A stretch of DNA of 64,000 bases from Intestinirhabdus alba (lineage in GTDB: Bacteria > Pseudomonadota > Gammaproteobacteria > Enterobacterales > Enterobacteriaceae), in contig NZ_WMJZ01000008.1 of NCBI RefSeq assembly GCF_009711095.1, positions 1 to 64,000 on the forward strand, read 5' to 3'. The notes beneath the pieces were generated by a model. It was given only the letters and a program-made list of their open reading frames with translations. It made no database searches and was not told the origin of the DNA. Each line of letters begins with the position of its first letter. The stretch's first letter is position 1. Made by a program: the position numbers and the translations under genes. Below, piece after piece: positions 7,819 to 17,430 of this stretch.

Positions 7819-9063
7819 ATGACCCAGGCTAACCTCAGCGAGACCCTGTTCAAACCTCGTTTTAAACATCCCGAAACCTCCACGCTGGTCCGTCGTTTCA
7901 ACCTTGGGGCCTCGTTCCCCGTGCAGTCTGCCCTGGACGGGAAGAACGAGCCCCACTGGTATCGTATGCTCAACCGGCTGATGTGGATCTGGCGCGGCGT
8001 CGACCCGCGTGAAATCCTCGACGTGCAGGCGCGGATCGTCATGAGCGACGCCGAGCGCACCCATGACGATCTGTACGACACGGTGATCGGCTATCGTGGC
8101 GGCAACTGGATCTACGAGTGGTCGAAGCAGGCGATGGCGTGGCAGCAGAAGGCCAGCCAGGAGGAGGATGCCGTACGCAGCGGACGCTACTGGCTTCGCG
8201 CTTCGACGCTGTACAACATTGCCGCCTATCCGCACCTGAAGGGGGACGCGCTGGCAGAGCAGGCCCAGGCGCTGGCCAATCGCGCTTATGAAGAGGCGGC
8301 GCAGCGTCTGCCCGGCTCCCTGAAAGAGATGACCTTTGCCATCCCCGACGGCGCGCCGGTAACCGGATTCCTGCATATGCCGAAGGGCAACGGCCCGTTC
8401 CCGACGGTGCTGATGTGCGGCGGCCTGGACGCCGTGCAGACCGACTATTACACCCTCTTTGAGCGCTACTTTGCCCCGCGCGGCATCGCTATGCTAACGC
8501 TGGATATGCCGTCGGTCGGATTTTCCGCGAAGTGGAAGCTGACCCAGGACTCCAGCATGTTGCATCAGCACGTGCTGAGGGCGCTGCCCGACGTGCCGTG
8601 GGTGGACCACACCAGGGTGGCGGCGTTTGGCTTTCGCTTCGGTGCTAACGTCGCGGTGCGCCTGGCGTATCTGGAGGCGTCGCGGCTGAAGGCGGTGGCC
8701 TGTCTTGGCCCGGTGGTGCACGCGCTGTTAAGCGATCCGCAGCGCCAGGGCGCGGTGCCGGAAATGTATCTCGACGTGCTGGCGAGCCGGCTGGGAATGC
8801 ATGACGCCTCGGATGAAGCGCTGCGGGTGGAGCTGAACCGCTATTCACTGAAGGTGCAAGGGCTGCTCGGCAGGCGCAGCCCGACGCCAATGCTGTCGGG
8901 CTTCTGGAACAACGATCCCTTCAGCCCGGAGGAGGAGTCGCGTTTAATCGTCTCGTCATCTGCCGACGGTAAGCTGCTGAACATCCCTCTTAATCCCGTG
9001 TACCGCAGTTTTAATCAGGGATTGCAGGAAATTAGCGACTGGCTCAACAGGAGATTGTGTTAA
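7819..9063 (+). CDS. frsA: FrsA, fermentation/respiration switch protein (alpha/beta-hydrolase fold)
   Basis: 414 residues, the same length as E. coli FrsA (YafA). The start at ATG 7819 ([20 protein letters not shown]) follows the SD TATGGAGG and was chosen over an open frame extending back to 7657, which is not conserved. The C-terminal half is an alpha/beta-hydrolase domain. The position of the nucleophile elbow reads FGFRFGAN rather than GxSxG, as in the E. coli protein. FrsA binds unphosphorylated EIIA-Glc of the phosphotransferase system and influences the flux between respiration and fermentation (family knowledge). Confidence 0.96.
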   Translation: MTQANLSETLFKPRFKHPETSTLVRRFNLGASFPVQSALDGKNEPHWYRMLNRLMWIWRGVDPREILDVQARIVMSDAERTHDDLYDTVIGYRGGNWIYEWSKQAMAWQQKASQEEDAVRSGRYWLRASTLYNIAAYPHLKGDALAEQAQALANRAYEEAAQRLPGSLKEMTFAIPDGAPVTGFLHMPKGNGPFPTVLMCGGLDAVQTDYYTLFERYFAPRGIAMLTLDMPSVGFSAKWKLTQDSSMLHQHVLRALPDVPWVDHTRVAAFGFRFGANVAVRLAYLEASRLKAVACLGPVVHALLSDPQRQGAVPEMYLDVLASRLGMHDASDEALRVELNRYSLKVQGLLGRRSPTPMLSGFWNNDPFSPEEESRLIVSSSADGKLLNIPLNPVYRSFNQGLQEISDWLNRRLC

Positions 9064-9065
9064 TA

Positions 9066-9093
9066 TTTTGCTAAATATTAATATTTAGCAAAA
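9066..9093. repeat. Perfect 28-bp AT-rich palindrome between frsA and crl
   Basis: TTTTGCTAAATATT followed directly by its exact complement, with no loop. It starts 2 bp after the frsA stop and ends 26 bp before crl. It could be a protein-binding site in the crl promoter or a terminator-like cruciform. Confidence 0.8.
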
Positions 9094-9119
9094 CAGTGGC
9101 TTCACAACAGGAGATCGTA

Positions 9120-9521
9120 ATGACGTTACCGAGTGGACATCCGAAAAGCAGGTTAATCAAAAAATTTACCGCGCTGGGTCCCTACATCCGCGAAGGCAAG
9201 TGCGAGGATAATCGCTTCTTTTTTGATTGCCTGGCCGTTTGCGTAAACGTGAAGCCCGCGCCTGAGATGCGCGAATTCTGGGGCTGGTGGATGGAGCTGG
9301 AAGCGGAAGAAAAACGGTTTACCTACAGCTATAAGTTTGGCCTGTTTGATAAGGCGGGCGACTGGAACGAGGTGCCGATTAAGGATGCTGAAGTGATGGA
9401 GCGGCTGGAGCAGACCCTGCGCGGATTTCACGAGCGGCTGCGGGAATTGCTCAGTTCGCTCAATTTAGCGCTGGAGCCGGCCGATAATTTCCCCGACGAG
9501 CCGGTTAAGCTCACGGCCTGA
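9120..9521 (+). CDS. crl: Crl, sigma-S (RpoS) activator
   Basis: 133 residues, the same length as E. coli Crl and highly similar throughout ([60 protein letters not shown]). It binds RpoS and favours assembly of the sigma-S holoenzyme, thereby supporting curli and stationary-phase genes. The start at ATG 9120 follows CAGGAGATCGTA and matches the family; an in-frame upstream start at 9096 is less likely. phoE, which lies next to crl in E. coli, is absent here. Confidence 0.97.
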   Translation: MTLPSGHPKSRLIKKFTALGPYIREGKCEDNRFFFDCLAVCVNVKPAPEMREFWGWWMELEAEEKRFTYSYKFGLFDKAGDWNEVPIKDAEVMERLEQTLRGFHERLRELLSSLNLALEPADNFPDEPVKLTA

Positions 9522-9524
9522 TCC

Positions 9525-9550
9525 ATCCGGCCCGCAGCGCCGGGCCGGAT
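9525..9550 (+). terminator. Hairpin after crl, likely transcription end
   Basis: ATCCGGCCC and GGGCCGGAT form a perfect 9-bp stem 3 bp after the crl stop. No T-run follows, so it may stop RNA decay or act only as a weak terminator. Confidence 0.5.
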
Positions 9551-9880
9551 ACCTCTCCCCTGGCAACCTCGTCCTTCAGGGCGGGGATCCGTCAATTCCC
9601 ATTCTGTTAAATTACGTGCCAGATCGTTGCCGAAACTGGCCCGGCGAAAAACAGCATGATTTTTCGCGTTTCGCGACGAAAAATATATGACAAAGTGAAT
9701 ATCTTTTTAAAAAACAATAAGGTTAATCACGATAATCAAAACGTCAAAAATTGCCGCTACGTTCGCCAATCCCGTGCAACAAAATGCCCTGCTTTATGCG
9801 CTGGCGGTTGGCAACCGGAGCCACTCCTGTTAAAACGTATTGTTTACTATCCTTTCCCCTTTTCTAAACGGCAGAGAATC
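9551..9880. other. crl-proB gap without phoE
   Basis: In E. coli and many relatives the porin gene phoE lies here on the minus strand. The 330 bp contain no porin remnant that I can read on either strand. There is an imperfect inverted repeat ATTTTTCG/CGAAAAAT around 9659-9684 and an AT-rich stretch to about 9760, followed by the proB leader. Confidence 0.6.
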
Positions 9881-10984
9881 ATGAGTGACAGCCAGACGCT
9901 GGTGGTAAAACTCGGCACCAGCGTGCTAACGGGCGGATCGCGCCGCCTGAACCGTGCCCATATCGTAGAGCTGGTGCGCCAGTGCGCGCAGCTACACGCC
10001 GCCGGGCACCGTATTGTTATCGTGACGTCGGGCGCTATTGCCGCCGGGCGTGAGCACCTTGGCTATCCGGAGCTTCCGGCGACCATTGCCACGAAGCAGC
10101 TGCTGGCGGCGGTAGGGCAGAGCCGTCTGATTCAACTGTGGGAACAGCTGTTCTCGATTTACGGTATTCACATCGGCCAGATGCTGCTGACCCGCGCGGA
10201 TATGGAGGATCGGGAACGCTTTCTTAACGCCCGGGATACCCTGCGCGCGCTGCTGGACAACAACATTGTGCCGGTGATTAATGAGAACGACGCCGTCGCC
10301 ACCGCCGAAATTAAAGTGGGCGATAACGATAACCTCTCGGCGCTGGCGGCGATCCTTGCCGGTGCCGATAAGCTGCTGCTGCTCACCGACCAGCAGGGGC
10401 TGTTTACCGCCGACCCGCGTACCAACCCGCAGGCGGAGCTGATCGCGGACGTCCGCGGGATTGACGACGCCCTGCGCGCTATCGCCGGGGACAGCGTTTC
10501 CGGGCTGGGGACGGGCGGCATGGGCACTAAGCTGCAGGCCGCCGACGTCGCCTGCCGCGCCGGTATCGACACCATCATCGCCGCAGGCAGCAGGCCGGGC
10601 GTGATTGGTGACGTCGTAGAGGGCATCTCCGTCGGTACCCGCTTCCACGCCCAGGCCTCGCCGCTGGAGAACCGCAAGCGCTGGATCTTTGGCGCGCCGC
10701 CCGCCGGAGAAATTACCGTTGATGCGGGGGCTACCGCCGCCATGCTGGAGCGCGGCAGCTCGCTGCTGCCGAAGGGCATTAAGAGCGTGATGGGCGACTT
10801 CTCCCGTGGCGAGGTGATCCGGATATGCGATCTGCAGGGGCGCGATATCGCTCACGGCGTCAGCCGCTATAACAGCGACGCGCTGCGGCGTATTGCCGGC
10901 CACCACTCGCAGCAGATTGACGCGATTCTCGGCTATGAATATGGCCCGGTCGCCGTCCATCGTGATGACATGATTACCCGTTAA
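9881..10984 (+). CDS. proB: Glutamate 5-kinase
   Basis: 367 residues. First step of proline synthesis: ATP-dependent phosphorylation of glutamate. The N-terminal amino-acid kinase domain shows [43 protein letters not shown] and [17 protein letters not shown]. The C-terminal ~95 residues form the PUA domain ([20 protein letters not shown]). The ATG at 9881 gives [14 protein letters not shown], the family start; a frame open upstream to 9656 is non-coding by comparison. proA follows 10 bp later, so the two form an operon. Feedback inhibition by proline is known for the family. Confidence 0.98.
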   Translation: MSDSQTLVVKLGTSVLTGGSRRLNRAHIVELVRQCAQLHAAGHRIVIVTSGAIAAGREHLGYPELPATIATKQLLAAVGQSRLIQLWEQLFSIYGIHIGQMLLTRADMEDRERFLNARDTLRALLDNNIVPVINENDAVATAEIKVGDNDNLSALAAILAGADKLLLLTDQQGLFTADPRTNPQAELIADVRGIDDALRAIAGDSVSGLGTGGMGTKLQAADVACRAGIDTIIAAGSRPGVIGDVVEGISVGTRFHAQASPLENRKRWIFGAPPAGEITVDAGATAAMLERGSSLLPKGIKSVMGDFSRGEVIRICDLQGRDIAHGVSRYNSDALRRIAGHHSQQIDAILGYEYGPVAVHRDDMITR

Positions 10985-10994
10985 GGAGCTTCCT

Positions 10995-12248
10995 GTGCTG
11001 GAACAAATGGGCATAGCCGCCAGAGCGGCATCCTACAGGCTGGCGCTGCTCTCCAGCCGCGAGAAAAACCGCGTGCTGGAGAGCATTGCCGACGCGCTGG
11101 AGGCGCAACATGAAGCCATCCTCCGCGCTAACGCTGATGATTTGGCCGACGCCCGCGCCGCCGGGCTGAGCGAGGCGATGCTGGACCGCCTGGCGTTAAC
11201 GCCGGCGCGCCTGAAGGCTATCGCCGACGACGTGCGCCAGGTCTGCGGTCTGGCCGATCCGGTAGGGCAGGTGATTGACGGCGGCCTGCTGGACAGCGGT
11301 CTGCGTCTGGAGCGTCGCCGCGTGCCGCTGGGGGTGATTGGCGTGATTTATGAGGCGCGGCCCAACGTGACCGTGGACGTCGCCGCCCTGTGTCTGAAGA
11401 CGGGCAACGCGGCGATTCTGCGCGGCGGTAAAGAGACGCATCGTACCAACGCCGCCATTGTGCGTGTTATTCAACAGGCGCTGGCGGACGGCGGCCTGCC
11501 GGCAGCCGCGGTTCAGGCCATTGAGAACCCGGATCGCGCGCTGGTGAGCGAGATGCTGCGAATGGATAAATATATCGACATGCTGATCCCGCGCGGCGGC
11601 GCAGGCCTGCACAAGCTGTGCCGCGAGCAGTCCACGATCCCGGTGATTACCGGCGGCATCGGCGTGTGTCATATTTTTGTAGATGAGAGCGCGGATATCA
11701 TCCCGGCGCTGGAGGTGATTGTGAACGCCAAAACCCAGCGTCCGAGCACCTGCAACACCGTTGAGACACTGCTGGTGCATCAGGGGATTGCCGGGCGTTT
11801 CCTGCCGGCGCTGAGCCAGCAGATGGCGCAGAGTGGGGTGACGCTGCACGCCGACGAGGTGGCGCTGGAACTGCTGCAGGCGGGGCCGGCAAAGGCGGTG
11901 GCGGTAAAAGCGGAGGAGTATGACGACGAGTTTTTGTCATTGGATCTGAACGTGAAAATGGTCGCCGATCTGGACGAAGCCATCGCGCACATTCGCGAAC
12001 ACGGCACCCGGCACTCAGATGCGATCCTGACTCGCGAAATGCGCAATGCCGACCGTTTCGTTAACGAGGTGGACGCCTCCGCCGTGTACGTGAACGCCTC
12101 CACCCGCTTTACCGACGGCGGGCAGTTTGGCCTCGGCGCGGAGGTGGCGGTAAGCACGCAGAAGCTGCACGCCCGTGGCCCAATGGGGCTGGAGGCGCTG
12201 ACCACCTACAAGTGGATCGGCTTTGGCGACAACACCATACGGGCATAA
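10995..12248 (+). CDS. proA: Gamma-glutamyl phosphate reductase
   Basis: 417 residues, starting with GTG after the SD AAGGAGC. It belongs to the aldehyde-dehydrogenase superfamily. The catalytic Cys is in [14 protein letters not shown], the NADPH-binding region holds [15 protein letters not shown], and the C-terminus [21 protein letters not shown] is typical. It reduces glutamyl phosphate to glutamate semialdehyde, which cyclises toward proline. It is the second gene of proBA and is followed by thrW, as in E. coli. Confidence 0.98.
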   Translation: MLEQMGIAARAASYRLALLSSREKNRVLESIADALEAQHEAILRANADDLADARAAGLSEAMLDRLALTPARLKAIADDVRQVCGLADPVGQVIDGGLLDSGLRLERRRVPLGVIGVIYEARPNVTVDVAALCLKTGNAAILRGGKETHRTNAAIVRVIQQALADGGLPAAAVQAIENPDRALVSEMLRMDKYIDMLIPRGGAGLHKLCREQSTIPVITGGIGVCHIFVDESADIIPALEVIVNAKTQRPSTCNTVETLLVHQGIAGRFLPALSQQMAQSGVTLHADEVALELLQAGPAKAVAVKAEEYDDEFLSLDLNVKMVADLDEAIAHIREHGTRHSDAILTREMRNADRFVNEVDASAVYVNASTRFTDGGQFGLGAEVAVSTQKLHARGPMGLEALTTYKWIGFGDNTIRA

Positions 12249-12292
12249 GCGCCACGGGTGATGCAAAAACAGGCAGTTGATTCACAAGTCTA

Positions 12293-12321
12293 TTGACGCA
12301 TCGCCCGGTTAGTTTTAACCT
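12293..12321 (+). promoter_or_regulatory. thrW promoter with GC-rich discriminator
   Basis: TTGACG (12293-12298), 17 bp, TAACCT (12316-12321), followed by TCCCCCCG. The GC-rich discriminator is typical of stable-RNA promoters under stringent control. Confidence 0.65.
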
Positions 12322-12359
12322 TCCCCCCGTGTTCGCTCAGGTGAACACGTCCTTTCAGG

Positions 12360-12435
12360 GCCGATATAGCTCAGTTGGTAGAGCAGCGCATTCGTAATGC
12401 GAAGGTCGTAGGTTCGACTCCTATTATCGGCACCA
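12360..12435 (+). tRNA. thrW: tRNA-Thr (anticodon CGT)
   Basis: 76 nt folding as a standard cloverleaf: acceptor GCCGATA/TATCGGC, D-arm AGCTCAGTTGGTAGAGC, anticodon loop ATTCGTAAT with CGT, T-loop GGTTCGACTCC, encoded CCA at 12433-12435. Its place after proBA identifies thrW. This tRNA is a common integration site (CP4-6 in E. coli K-12). I see no integrase after it and no second copy of its 3' end within the window. Confidence 0.97.
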
Positions 12436-12576
12436 CCTTAACGTTTTTCCTTGTCTACTAACATTAAAAATCTGTGTAACAATAATTTGAAGCCGGGACG
12501 TGATCTTTGCTTATTTTTGCCTCTGCGCGAGAAAGAGCAACGCTCTTCTGACTACAAAGTAATACCTTAACGTGAT

Positions 12577-13866
12577 TCAGTGAACCAACAAAGCCAGCCC
12601 CGCGGCAAAGAGAATAGAAAGTAGTACCGATACCAGGCCCGGCAGTAGAAAAGGATGATCGACAATATGTCTGCCCAGTTTGGTGGAGCCTGTATCATCC
12701 AATTCTACCGCTGCCAGCAGCGTCGGATAGTTTGGCAAAATAAACAGAGAAGCCGTTGCCGGGAAGCAGGCCACTAAAATACCGGGGGCAACGCCCATGC
12801 TCAGTGCGGCAGGGAACAGTATTTTCGTTGACGCTGCCTGAGAATACAAGAAACATGATGCCATCATAATAATAAAGGCTAATACAACAGGCGAATCCAG
12901 TAAGTGCGAAGAGACTGTGCTTTGCAGCCATTGTTGATTGCTGTCCATAAAAGTTGAGCCCAGCCAGGCGACGCCGAGAATACAAATACAGGAGGTCATT
13001 CCGGTTTTAAACACCGAGCCAGTTGGGATCTTTTGGACATTAACCCGGCAGCAAATCAGAATCAGCAGCGCAACGCTCATCATAACTCCCACCCGGGCCT
13101 GTCCGCTGTTCATGATGGGGTGGGCAATCAGCCCTAATTTGGGGCTGGTAACAATCGCATATGCAAGAACCGCAACCAGCCCAACAATAAAGATCAGCAC
13201 CGAACGCCCGGCATAGGGAGGGATCGTTCGGACCGTCTCAGCCCTGACCTGAACCAGATAGTCATATAAACGATCCTGCTGCCGGATTCTGTCCCAGAAC
13301 AGATAAAAAAGAGACGTAACGAGTAGCGCAAGAAAGGTGGACGGTATCGATATCGCAATGAGTTCAATATAACCCCAGCCATGATGTCCCTTTTCCAGAA
13401 TGCCCGAGAAGAAAATCACCGCCGCGGAAATGGGCGAAGCAACGATCCCCAATAAAGACGCGCTAACGGAAATAGCAAGAGAGCGGCCCGGTTTTATATT
13501 ATTCTCTTTCGCAACGCCGATAATCACCGGCATACAGGCAAATGAGACTTGCCCGGTACTGGCCATCATGGTTAATAACCATGTGGAAAGCGGCGCGGTT
13601 ATCACTAATAATCGCGGATAGCGGCGCAGCAGGCGTTCTGTAAGATTAACGAGATATTCAATACCACCGGCCTCCTGCATTGCCGATATCGCCACTATCA
13701 CTACCATAATAAATACGATAACCAGCATTGGCATGTCGCCTGGCGTAGCGCCGAGGGCGCTGAGGACGATCACGCCGGCTCCACCGGCAAAACCAACGCC
13801 GATGCCGCCCACCCGCATGCCGATATAAAGAAACAGCAGTACCACAAGAAACTGAACCAATACCAT
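12577..13866 (-). CDS. DcuA/DcuB-family anaerobic C4-dicarboxylate transporter
   Basis: 429 residues and about 10-12 hydrophobic segments, resembling DcuA/DcuB (433-446 residues) through MPMLVIVFIMVVIVAISAMQ, APLSTWLLTMMASTGQVSFA and a C-terminal DDTGSTKLGRHIVDHPFLLP. Dcu proteins exchange fumarate, aspartate or malate for succinate across the inner membrane. The ATG at 13866 was chosen because GGAGG lies 5 nt before it; an upstream GTG (13878) overlaps that SD. It is last in a minus-strand operon after the DapA- and FAH-family genes, so its physiological substrate may be a product or substrate of that pathway instead of simple C4 acids. Base composition appears more AT-rich than proBA. Confidence 0.85.
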   Translation of the reverse strand: MVLVQFLVVLLFLYIGMRVGGIGVGFAGGAGVIVLSALGATPGDMPMLVIVFIMVVIVAISAMQEAGGIEYLVNLTERLLRRYPRLLVITAPLSTWLLTMMASTGQVSFACMPVIIGVAKENNIKPGRSLAISVSASLLGIVASPISAAVIFFSGILEKGHHGWGYIELIAISIPSTFLALLVTSLFYLFWDRIRQQDRLYDYLVQVRAETVRTIPPYAGRSVLIFIVGLVAVLAYAIVTSPKLGLIAHPIMNSGQARVGVMMSVALLILICCRVNVQKIPTGSVFKTGMTSCICILGVAWLGSTFMDSNQQWLQSTVSSHLLDSPVVLAFIIMMASCFLYSQAASTKILFPAALSMGVAPGILVACFPATASLFILPNYPTLLAAVELDDTGSTKLGRHIVDHPFLLPGLVSVLLSILFAAGLALLVH

Positions 13867-13978
13867 AATCGCCTCCACGGCTCTCTGTCCGGTATTAACC
13901 CATTAGATGATTAAATGGCCTGTAAGTCCTGGCCGCCGGGCACACTCTCTTAATGTTAATTGACTGAATAACAACCTG

Positions 13979-14824
13979 TTATTTTCCAATGGCATCGCTA
14001 CATACGGGGTTAACCAGGCATCCGATTCGCTCAATCTCTACTTCAACAATATCGCCAGGGCGCATAAAAAGCGGCGGTGTGCGTTTTTTTCCGATACCGC
14101 CGGGCGTGCCGGTCAGGATGACATCCCCTGGAGAGAGCGCAGTAAACGTGCTGATATAGGCAATTAATTCTGCGACGGAGTACACCATACTGCTCGTATT
14201 ATCCTGCTGTACCGTTTGGCCGTTGAGCCGGGTAGTAATATTTAGCTTTTGCGGATCGGATATTTCATCCGCAGTTACCAGCCAGGGGCCAAAGCCACCG
14301 GTCGCTGGCCAGTTTTTCCCGGCCGTAAACCAGCTATGCTGCCAGTCGCGTACGGAGCTATCCATGTAGCAGCTATAGCCAGCAATATGACTCAACGCTT
14401 CCTGCTGAGGTATATTGCGCCCCCCACGGCCAATCACCAGCGCCATTTCACCTTCATAGTCGAACTCATTGCTGCGTTCCGGCTTGAGTAACGGAGTCAG
14501 ATGCCCGGTCTGTGAATCAGCAAAACGGATAAATAGCACTGGAGCGGAGGGCTTCTCGTAACACGTAATCTTTTTATCGCCATAATTGATGCCAGCGCAG
14601 ATAATTTTTTTCGGATTGGTAATAACCGGCAGAAAGACGATCTCTTCAAAAGTATAATTCGCTTTTTTAGCGGACGGCGGCAGCTTATCAAGAAGATGAA
14701 TACAGGGAATAAAATCAAGCAGGCTACCATATTGTGGGAATAGCGCCTGCAGGTCAATGATGCCGCCGGTGGTCACCAGACCATATTTATTTTGATCATT
14801 AACAGTAAAACTTAAGAGTTTCAT
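13979..14824 (-). CDS. Fumarylacetoacetate hydrolase (FAH)-family protein
   Basis: 281 residues. An N-terminal cap domain is followed by the FAH fold. The metal site is visible as EFDYEGEMALVIG (about residues 121-133), with KNWPATGGFGPW and the C-terminal GDVILTGTPGGIGKKRTPP. Family members hydrolyse or decarboxylate 2-keto acids and acylpyruvates (for example oxaloacetate decarboxylase, 2-keto-3-deoxy acid hydrolases). The exact substrate is unknown. It lies between a DapA-family gene and a dicarboxylate transporter in one operon, suggesting the later step of a small acid-degradation route. SD AGGGTGA precedes ATG 14824. Confidence 0.85.
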   Translation of the reverse strand: MKLLSFTVNDQNKYGLVTTGGIIDLQALFPQYGSLLDFIPCIHLLDKLPPSAKKANYTFEEIVFLPVITNPKKIICAGINYGDKKITCYEKPSAPVLFIRFADSQTGHLTPLLKPERSNEFDYEGEMALVIGRGGRNIPQQEALSHIAGYSCYMDSSVRDWQHSWFTAGKNWPATGGFGPWLVTADEISDPQKLNITTRLNGQTVQQDNTSSMVYSVAELIAYISTFTALSPGDVILTGTPGGIGKKRTPPLFMRPGDIVEVEIERIGCLVNPVCSDAIGK

Positions 14825-14910
14825 AAATCACCCTGGAAATATACATAGGTGAAAGCCCCGATATTATAATGTAGAGTCCTGAAAACATACCGGGGCGAAA
14901 TAATAGACTA

Positions 14911-14946
14911 TCCGCAATACAGTAAGGCCTGTTTCTGCATTGCGGA
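14911..14946. repeat. Intercistronic hairpin between the DapA- and FAH-family genes
   Basis: TCCGCAATACAG (14911-14922) pairs with CTGCATTGCGGA (14935-14946), 12 bp with one mismatch. It lies within the operon and could be a processing or partial termination site that lowers expression of the two downstream genes. Confidence 0.6.
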
Positions 14947-14968
14947 CTAACGGCTGAATCAGAATAAA

Positions 14969-15898
14969 TTAACGGACGGGGCCTAACTCAGCGGCGCGCA
15001 TTGCGTCATGGATCTCTTTTTCCGCGCCATTCTCCAGCGGCAGCAGAGGAGAGCGAACGGTGGCGTGTTCAAGGATGCCTCGCGCAACCAGCGCATGTTT
15101 AAGGGCAACGGTGCCTTCCATGTGAGATCCGCGATGATACACGCTTTTGGTGACCGGCAGCAGGCGATCGTGCAGTTGACGAGCTTTAACGTAATCGCCA
15201 GCTTTACCCGCTTTAATCATTTCAATTAGCGGTTCAGGCGCGATAGTACCGTAGCCAACCAGGAAGCCATCAACGTCAAAGGCGGTATGCAGCAGATATT
15301 CATCGTGGCAGCTTAAGATTTGCAGATCCGGACGCTCGCGACGAATAACCGGAATTTCAGTATCCCAGCGGCGCATATTACGCACGCCATTCTTCATGGC
15401 GAATACGCCTGGCTGAGCGGAGATTTCCAGCAGCGTTTTCAGATTGTAGGTGGCTTTAGTGACGTCCGGATACTGGAAGAGAATCAGCGGTAAACCGCTC
15501 TCTTCATAAACAGTGCGGTAGCGATCCTGAGGTGCCCCATCCTGATAGCCAAAACGCAGCCAGCCGTGAGAAGGGTAGAGCAATCCTGCGGATGCGCCGG
15601 CGGCAACGGCGCGCTTAGCCTCCAGCGCGGCCACTTCCGTCCCTTCACCGGTAATACCGGCAATAACTGGAAGCTTACCATCAACGGACTTAACAAATGC
15701 GCGGATCACATTCGCCTGCTCTTCCTGGGTAAGAAACGTCCCTTCACCTGCGTGTCCCAGAACCACCAGGCCTTTTACACCGTCAATGCTGCCCAGCCAG
15801 CTGCCGAGGCGCTGAATGGCTTCATAGTCTACGCGACCATCGCGAGTGAAGGGTGTAACCGGAGCCGGAGTTAAACCTCTCAGATCGATGTTAATCAT
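14969..15898 (-). CDS. DapA/NAL-family aldolase or dehydratase
   Basis: 309 residues in the dihydrodipicolinate synthase/N-acetylneuraminate lyase superfamily. The N-terminus LRGLTPAPVTPFTRDGRVDY is typical. VLGHAGEGTFLTQEE occupies the GTTGE position, with HAGEG replacing the Thr-Thr pair of true DapA. The Schiff-base Lys is likely in FAMKNGVRN (about residue 168). Because the DapA motif differs and a LacI regulator and two transporters are nearby, a catabolic role (aldol cleavage or dehydration of a 2-keto acid) is more likely than lysine synthesis. The substrate cannot be read from sequence. It is first in the operon, under two operator-like sites and a CRP-like site. Confidence 0.85.
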   Translation of the reverse strand: MINIDLRGLTPAPVTPFTRDGRVDYEAIQRLGSWLGSIDGVKGLVVLGHAGEGTFLTQEEQANVIRAFVKSVDGKLPVIAGITGEGTEVAALEAKRAVAAGASAGLLYPSHGWLRFGYQDGAPQDRYRTVYEESGLPLILFQYPDVTKATYNLKTLLEISAQPGVFAMKNGVRNMRRWDTEIPVIRRERPDLQILSCHDEYLLHTAFDVDGFLVGYGTIAPEPLIEMIKAGKAGDYVKARQLHDRLLPVTKSVYHRGSHMEGTVALKHALVARGILEHATVRSPLLPLENGAEKEIHDAMRAAELGPVR

Positions 15899-15957
15899 AA
15901 GTATCCCCTTGATGAATAAGAATAAGTTTGCGGTTAGGCGATCGTTTGAAACGTGAG

Positions 15958-15983
15958 TGAAATCGTTTCTGCAATCGTTTTCA
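15958..15983. promoter_or_regulatory. Two overlapping LacI-type operators before the aldolase operon
   Basis: TGAAATCGTTTCTG (15958-15971) and TGCAATCGTTTTCA (15970-15983) both carry a central CG. The second matches the complement of the site before the MFS gene (TGAAATCGATTGCA, 17431-17444) at 13 of 14 positions. They lie just downstream of the predicted start point, where repressor binding would block transcription. Confidence 0.65.
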
Positions 15984-15991
15984 CTTGGTTG

Positions 15992-16054
15992 ACAATGAAC
16001 CTCAAAAAATAAACCGTCAACGCCGCTTTGGTTAAAAATGTAACGCGGTTCACA
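15992..16054 (-). promoter_or_regulatory. Predicted aldolase-operon promoter with CRP-like site
   Basis: Minus strand: -35 TTGACG (16015-16020), 17 bp, weak -10 CATTGT (15992-15997). Upstream is TGTAACGCGGTTCACA (16039-16054), the CRP half-sites TGTGA/TCACA with one mismatch, centred about 61 bp before the predicted start, a standard class I position. Confidence 0.5.
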
Positions 16055-16150
16055 AACTAAACCGCAATCTCTGTCCGGGATGAGATCTGTTAATCAAAAT
16101 TCAGCCCTCACTCGCAGCCTGGGAGAAAGCCAGCGAGGGGGCAGATTGGG

Positions 16151-17182
16151 TTATTTGCGCGGGGAGGAGGTAGACTTACGAGGAATAAGGGAAGGTGTGG
16201 TAATCCGCATATTATTATTTATCTCAGGATTCAATAACATATCAACTGCGTTGCTGGCGATATGCTCCAGCGGCGTTCTGACTGAGGTCAGCGCCACGGG
16301 CAGTCTGCTGACCAGTGGAATGTCATTATATCCCACCAGGGAGAGATCTTCTCCAATCACCAGGCCCTGCTGGTGGGCCGCCGCCAGAACGCCAATCGCC
16401 AGCTCGTCATTGACGGCAAACAGCGCGCTGGGGCGATGACCCTGGCTGAGAATTTTCATTCCCTGCTGCTCTCCCGATGCGATATTAAAATCAGAATGAC
16501 AGCACCATTCCGTTTCGATCCTGAGTCCGGCTTCCTGCATTGCCCGCTCAAAGCCCTTACGCCGGTTGCGCGAGTTAGAGGCAAAATCAGGACCGCCAAT
16601 CAGGCCAATATCACGGTGGCCTAAATCAATCAGGTGGCGGGTTGCCAGATAGCCGCCAAGCTCGTCGTCCCCGACCGATGAGGGGCTAAAACCATCGGTA
16701 CGCAGCGCCAGCACATGGGGAACATCCCGTTCGCGCAGGGTTTGCGGCAAAGGATCGTCCAGTCGGCAGGTGGACATAATCACCCCGTCCACCCGGCGAT
16801 CCAGCAGCGATTCAACGGACTTTTTCTCCTGCTCCTGGCTATCGCCGCAGGTCGCCACAATCGCGAAATACCCTCTCCTGGCCGCAGCTCTGGCTATCTC
16901 TTCAAAAAGCATAGCGGTAACGGCATCGGTCAGTCTCGGCACTAATACGCCAAGCGTCCCGGTATCGCCACGCCGCAGGCTGGAAGCAACATAGTCCCGA
17001 CGGTAGCCCAGCTCTCTGGCAACCTGGCGAATTTTATCTGCCGAGGCGCTGCGCGAGGTGGGTAATCTTTCGTCGAGCACCCGCGAAACAGTCGAGACGC
17101 TAACGCCCGCAGCGCGAGCGACGTCCCGCATTGTCGCCAGTTTTTTTTCCGGAAAACCGTTCAATTCACTTTCTTGATCCAT
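16151..17182 (-). CDS. LacI/GalR-family transcriptional regulator
   Basis: 343 residues. The N-terminal HTH and hinge read LATMRDVARAAGVSVSTVSR followed by the operator-contact hinge helix region YVASSLRRG. The C-terminal sugar-binding-protein-like domain includes GTLGVLVPRLTDAV and HLIDLGHRDIGLIGGPDF. The start ATG 17182 follows GGAGCAGCAG; a longer frame to 17242 has no comparable SD. It lies between the aldolase operon and the divergent MFS gene, whose promoters share an operator motif, so it is most probably the local repressor released by a pathway intermediate. A hairpin at 16111-16137 near its stop may terminate it. Confidence 0.9.
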   Translation of the reverse strand: MDQESELNGFPEKKLATMRDVARAAGVSVSTVSRVLDERLPTSRSASADKIRQVARELGYRRDYVASSLRRGDTGTLGVLVPRLTDAVTAMLFEEIARAAARRGYFAIVATCGDSQEQEKKSVESLLDRRVDGVIMSTCRLDDPLPQTLRERDVPHVLALRTDGFSPSSVGDDELGGYLATRHLIDLGHRDIGLIGGPDFASNSRNRRKGFERAMQEAGLRIETEWCCHSDFNIASGEQQGMKILSQGHRPSALFAVNDELAIGVLAAAHQQGLVIGEDLSLVGYNDIPLVSRLPVALTSVRTPLEHIASNAVDMLLNPEINNNMRITTPSLIPRKSTSSPRK

Positions 17183-17357
17183 CTGCTGCTCCAACCCATT
17201 AAAGCGGGTAAAAATCCGTGTTGCCCGTGTAGCGGATACCATCGTACGAACCGGGAGTGAGAGGATCTTACGTTAAACCTCACCTGGACAAAAGAAGAGG
17301 TGCTTCACTTTGCCCCGCGTTCATAGCATAGCTTTTTACCGGGTCGTTTTTTCAGAG

Positions 17358-17420
17358 TGTGAACTGCCCGACAATTATACAACTGGCGTAATTGACTTAA
17401 CCACAAATCCGGCAAAGGAT
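17358..17420 (+). promoter_or_regulatory. Predicted MFS-gene promoter with CRP-like site
   Basis: -35 TTGACT (17392-17397), 17 bp, weak -10 AAGGAT (17415-17420). TGTGAACTGCCCGACA (17358-17373) has one perfect and one partial CRP half-site, centred about 61 bp upstream of the predicted start, the same geometry as at the aldolase operon. Confidence 0.45.
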
Positions 17421-17430
17421 GAACCGGAAG

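Noticed and set aside
12360..12600. thrW as the attachment site of an integrative element covering the accessory region
   Set aside because: No integrase after thrW, no duplicate of the tRNA 3' end seen in the window, and the adjoining genes look like chromosomal operons.
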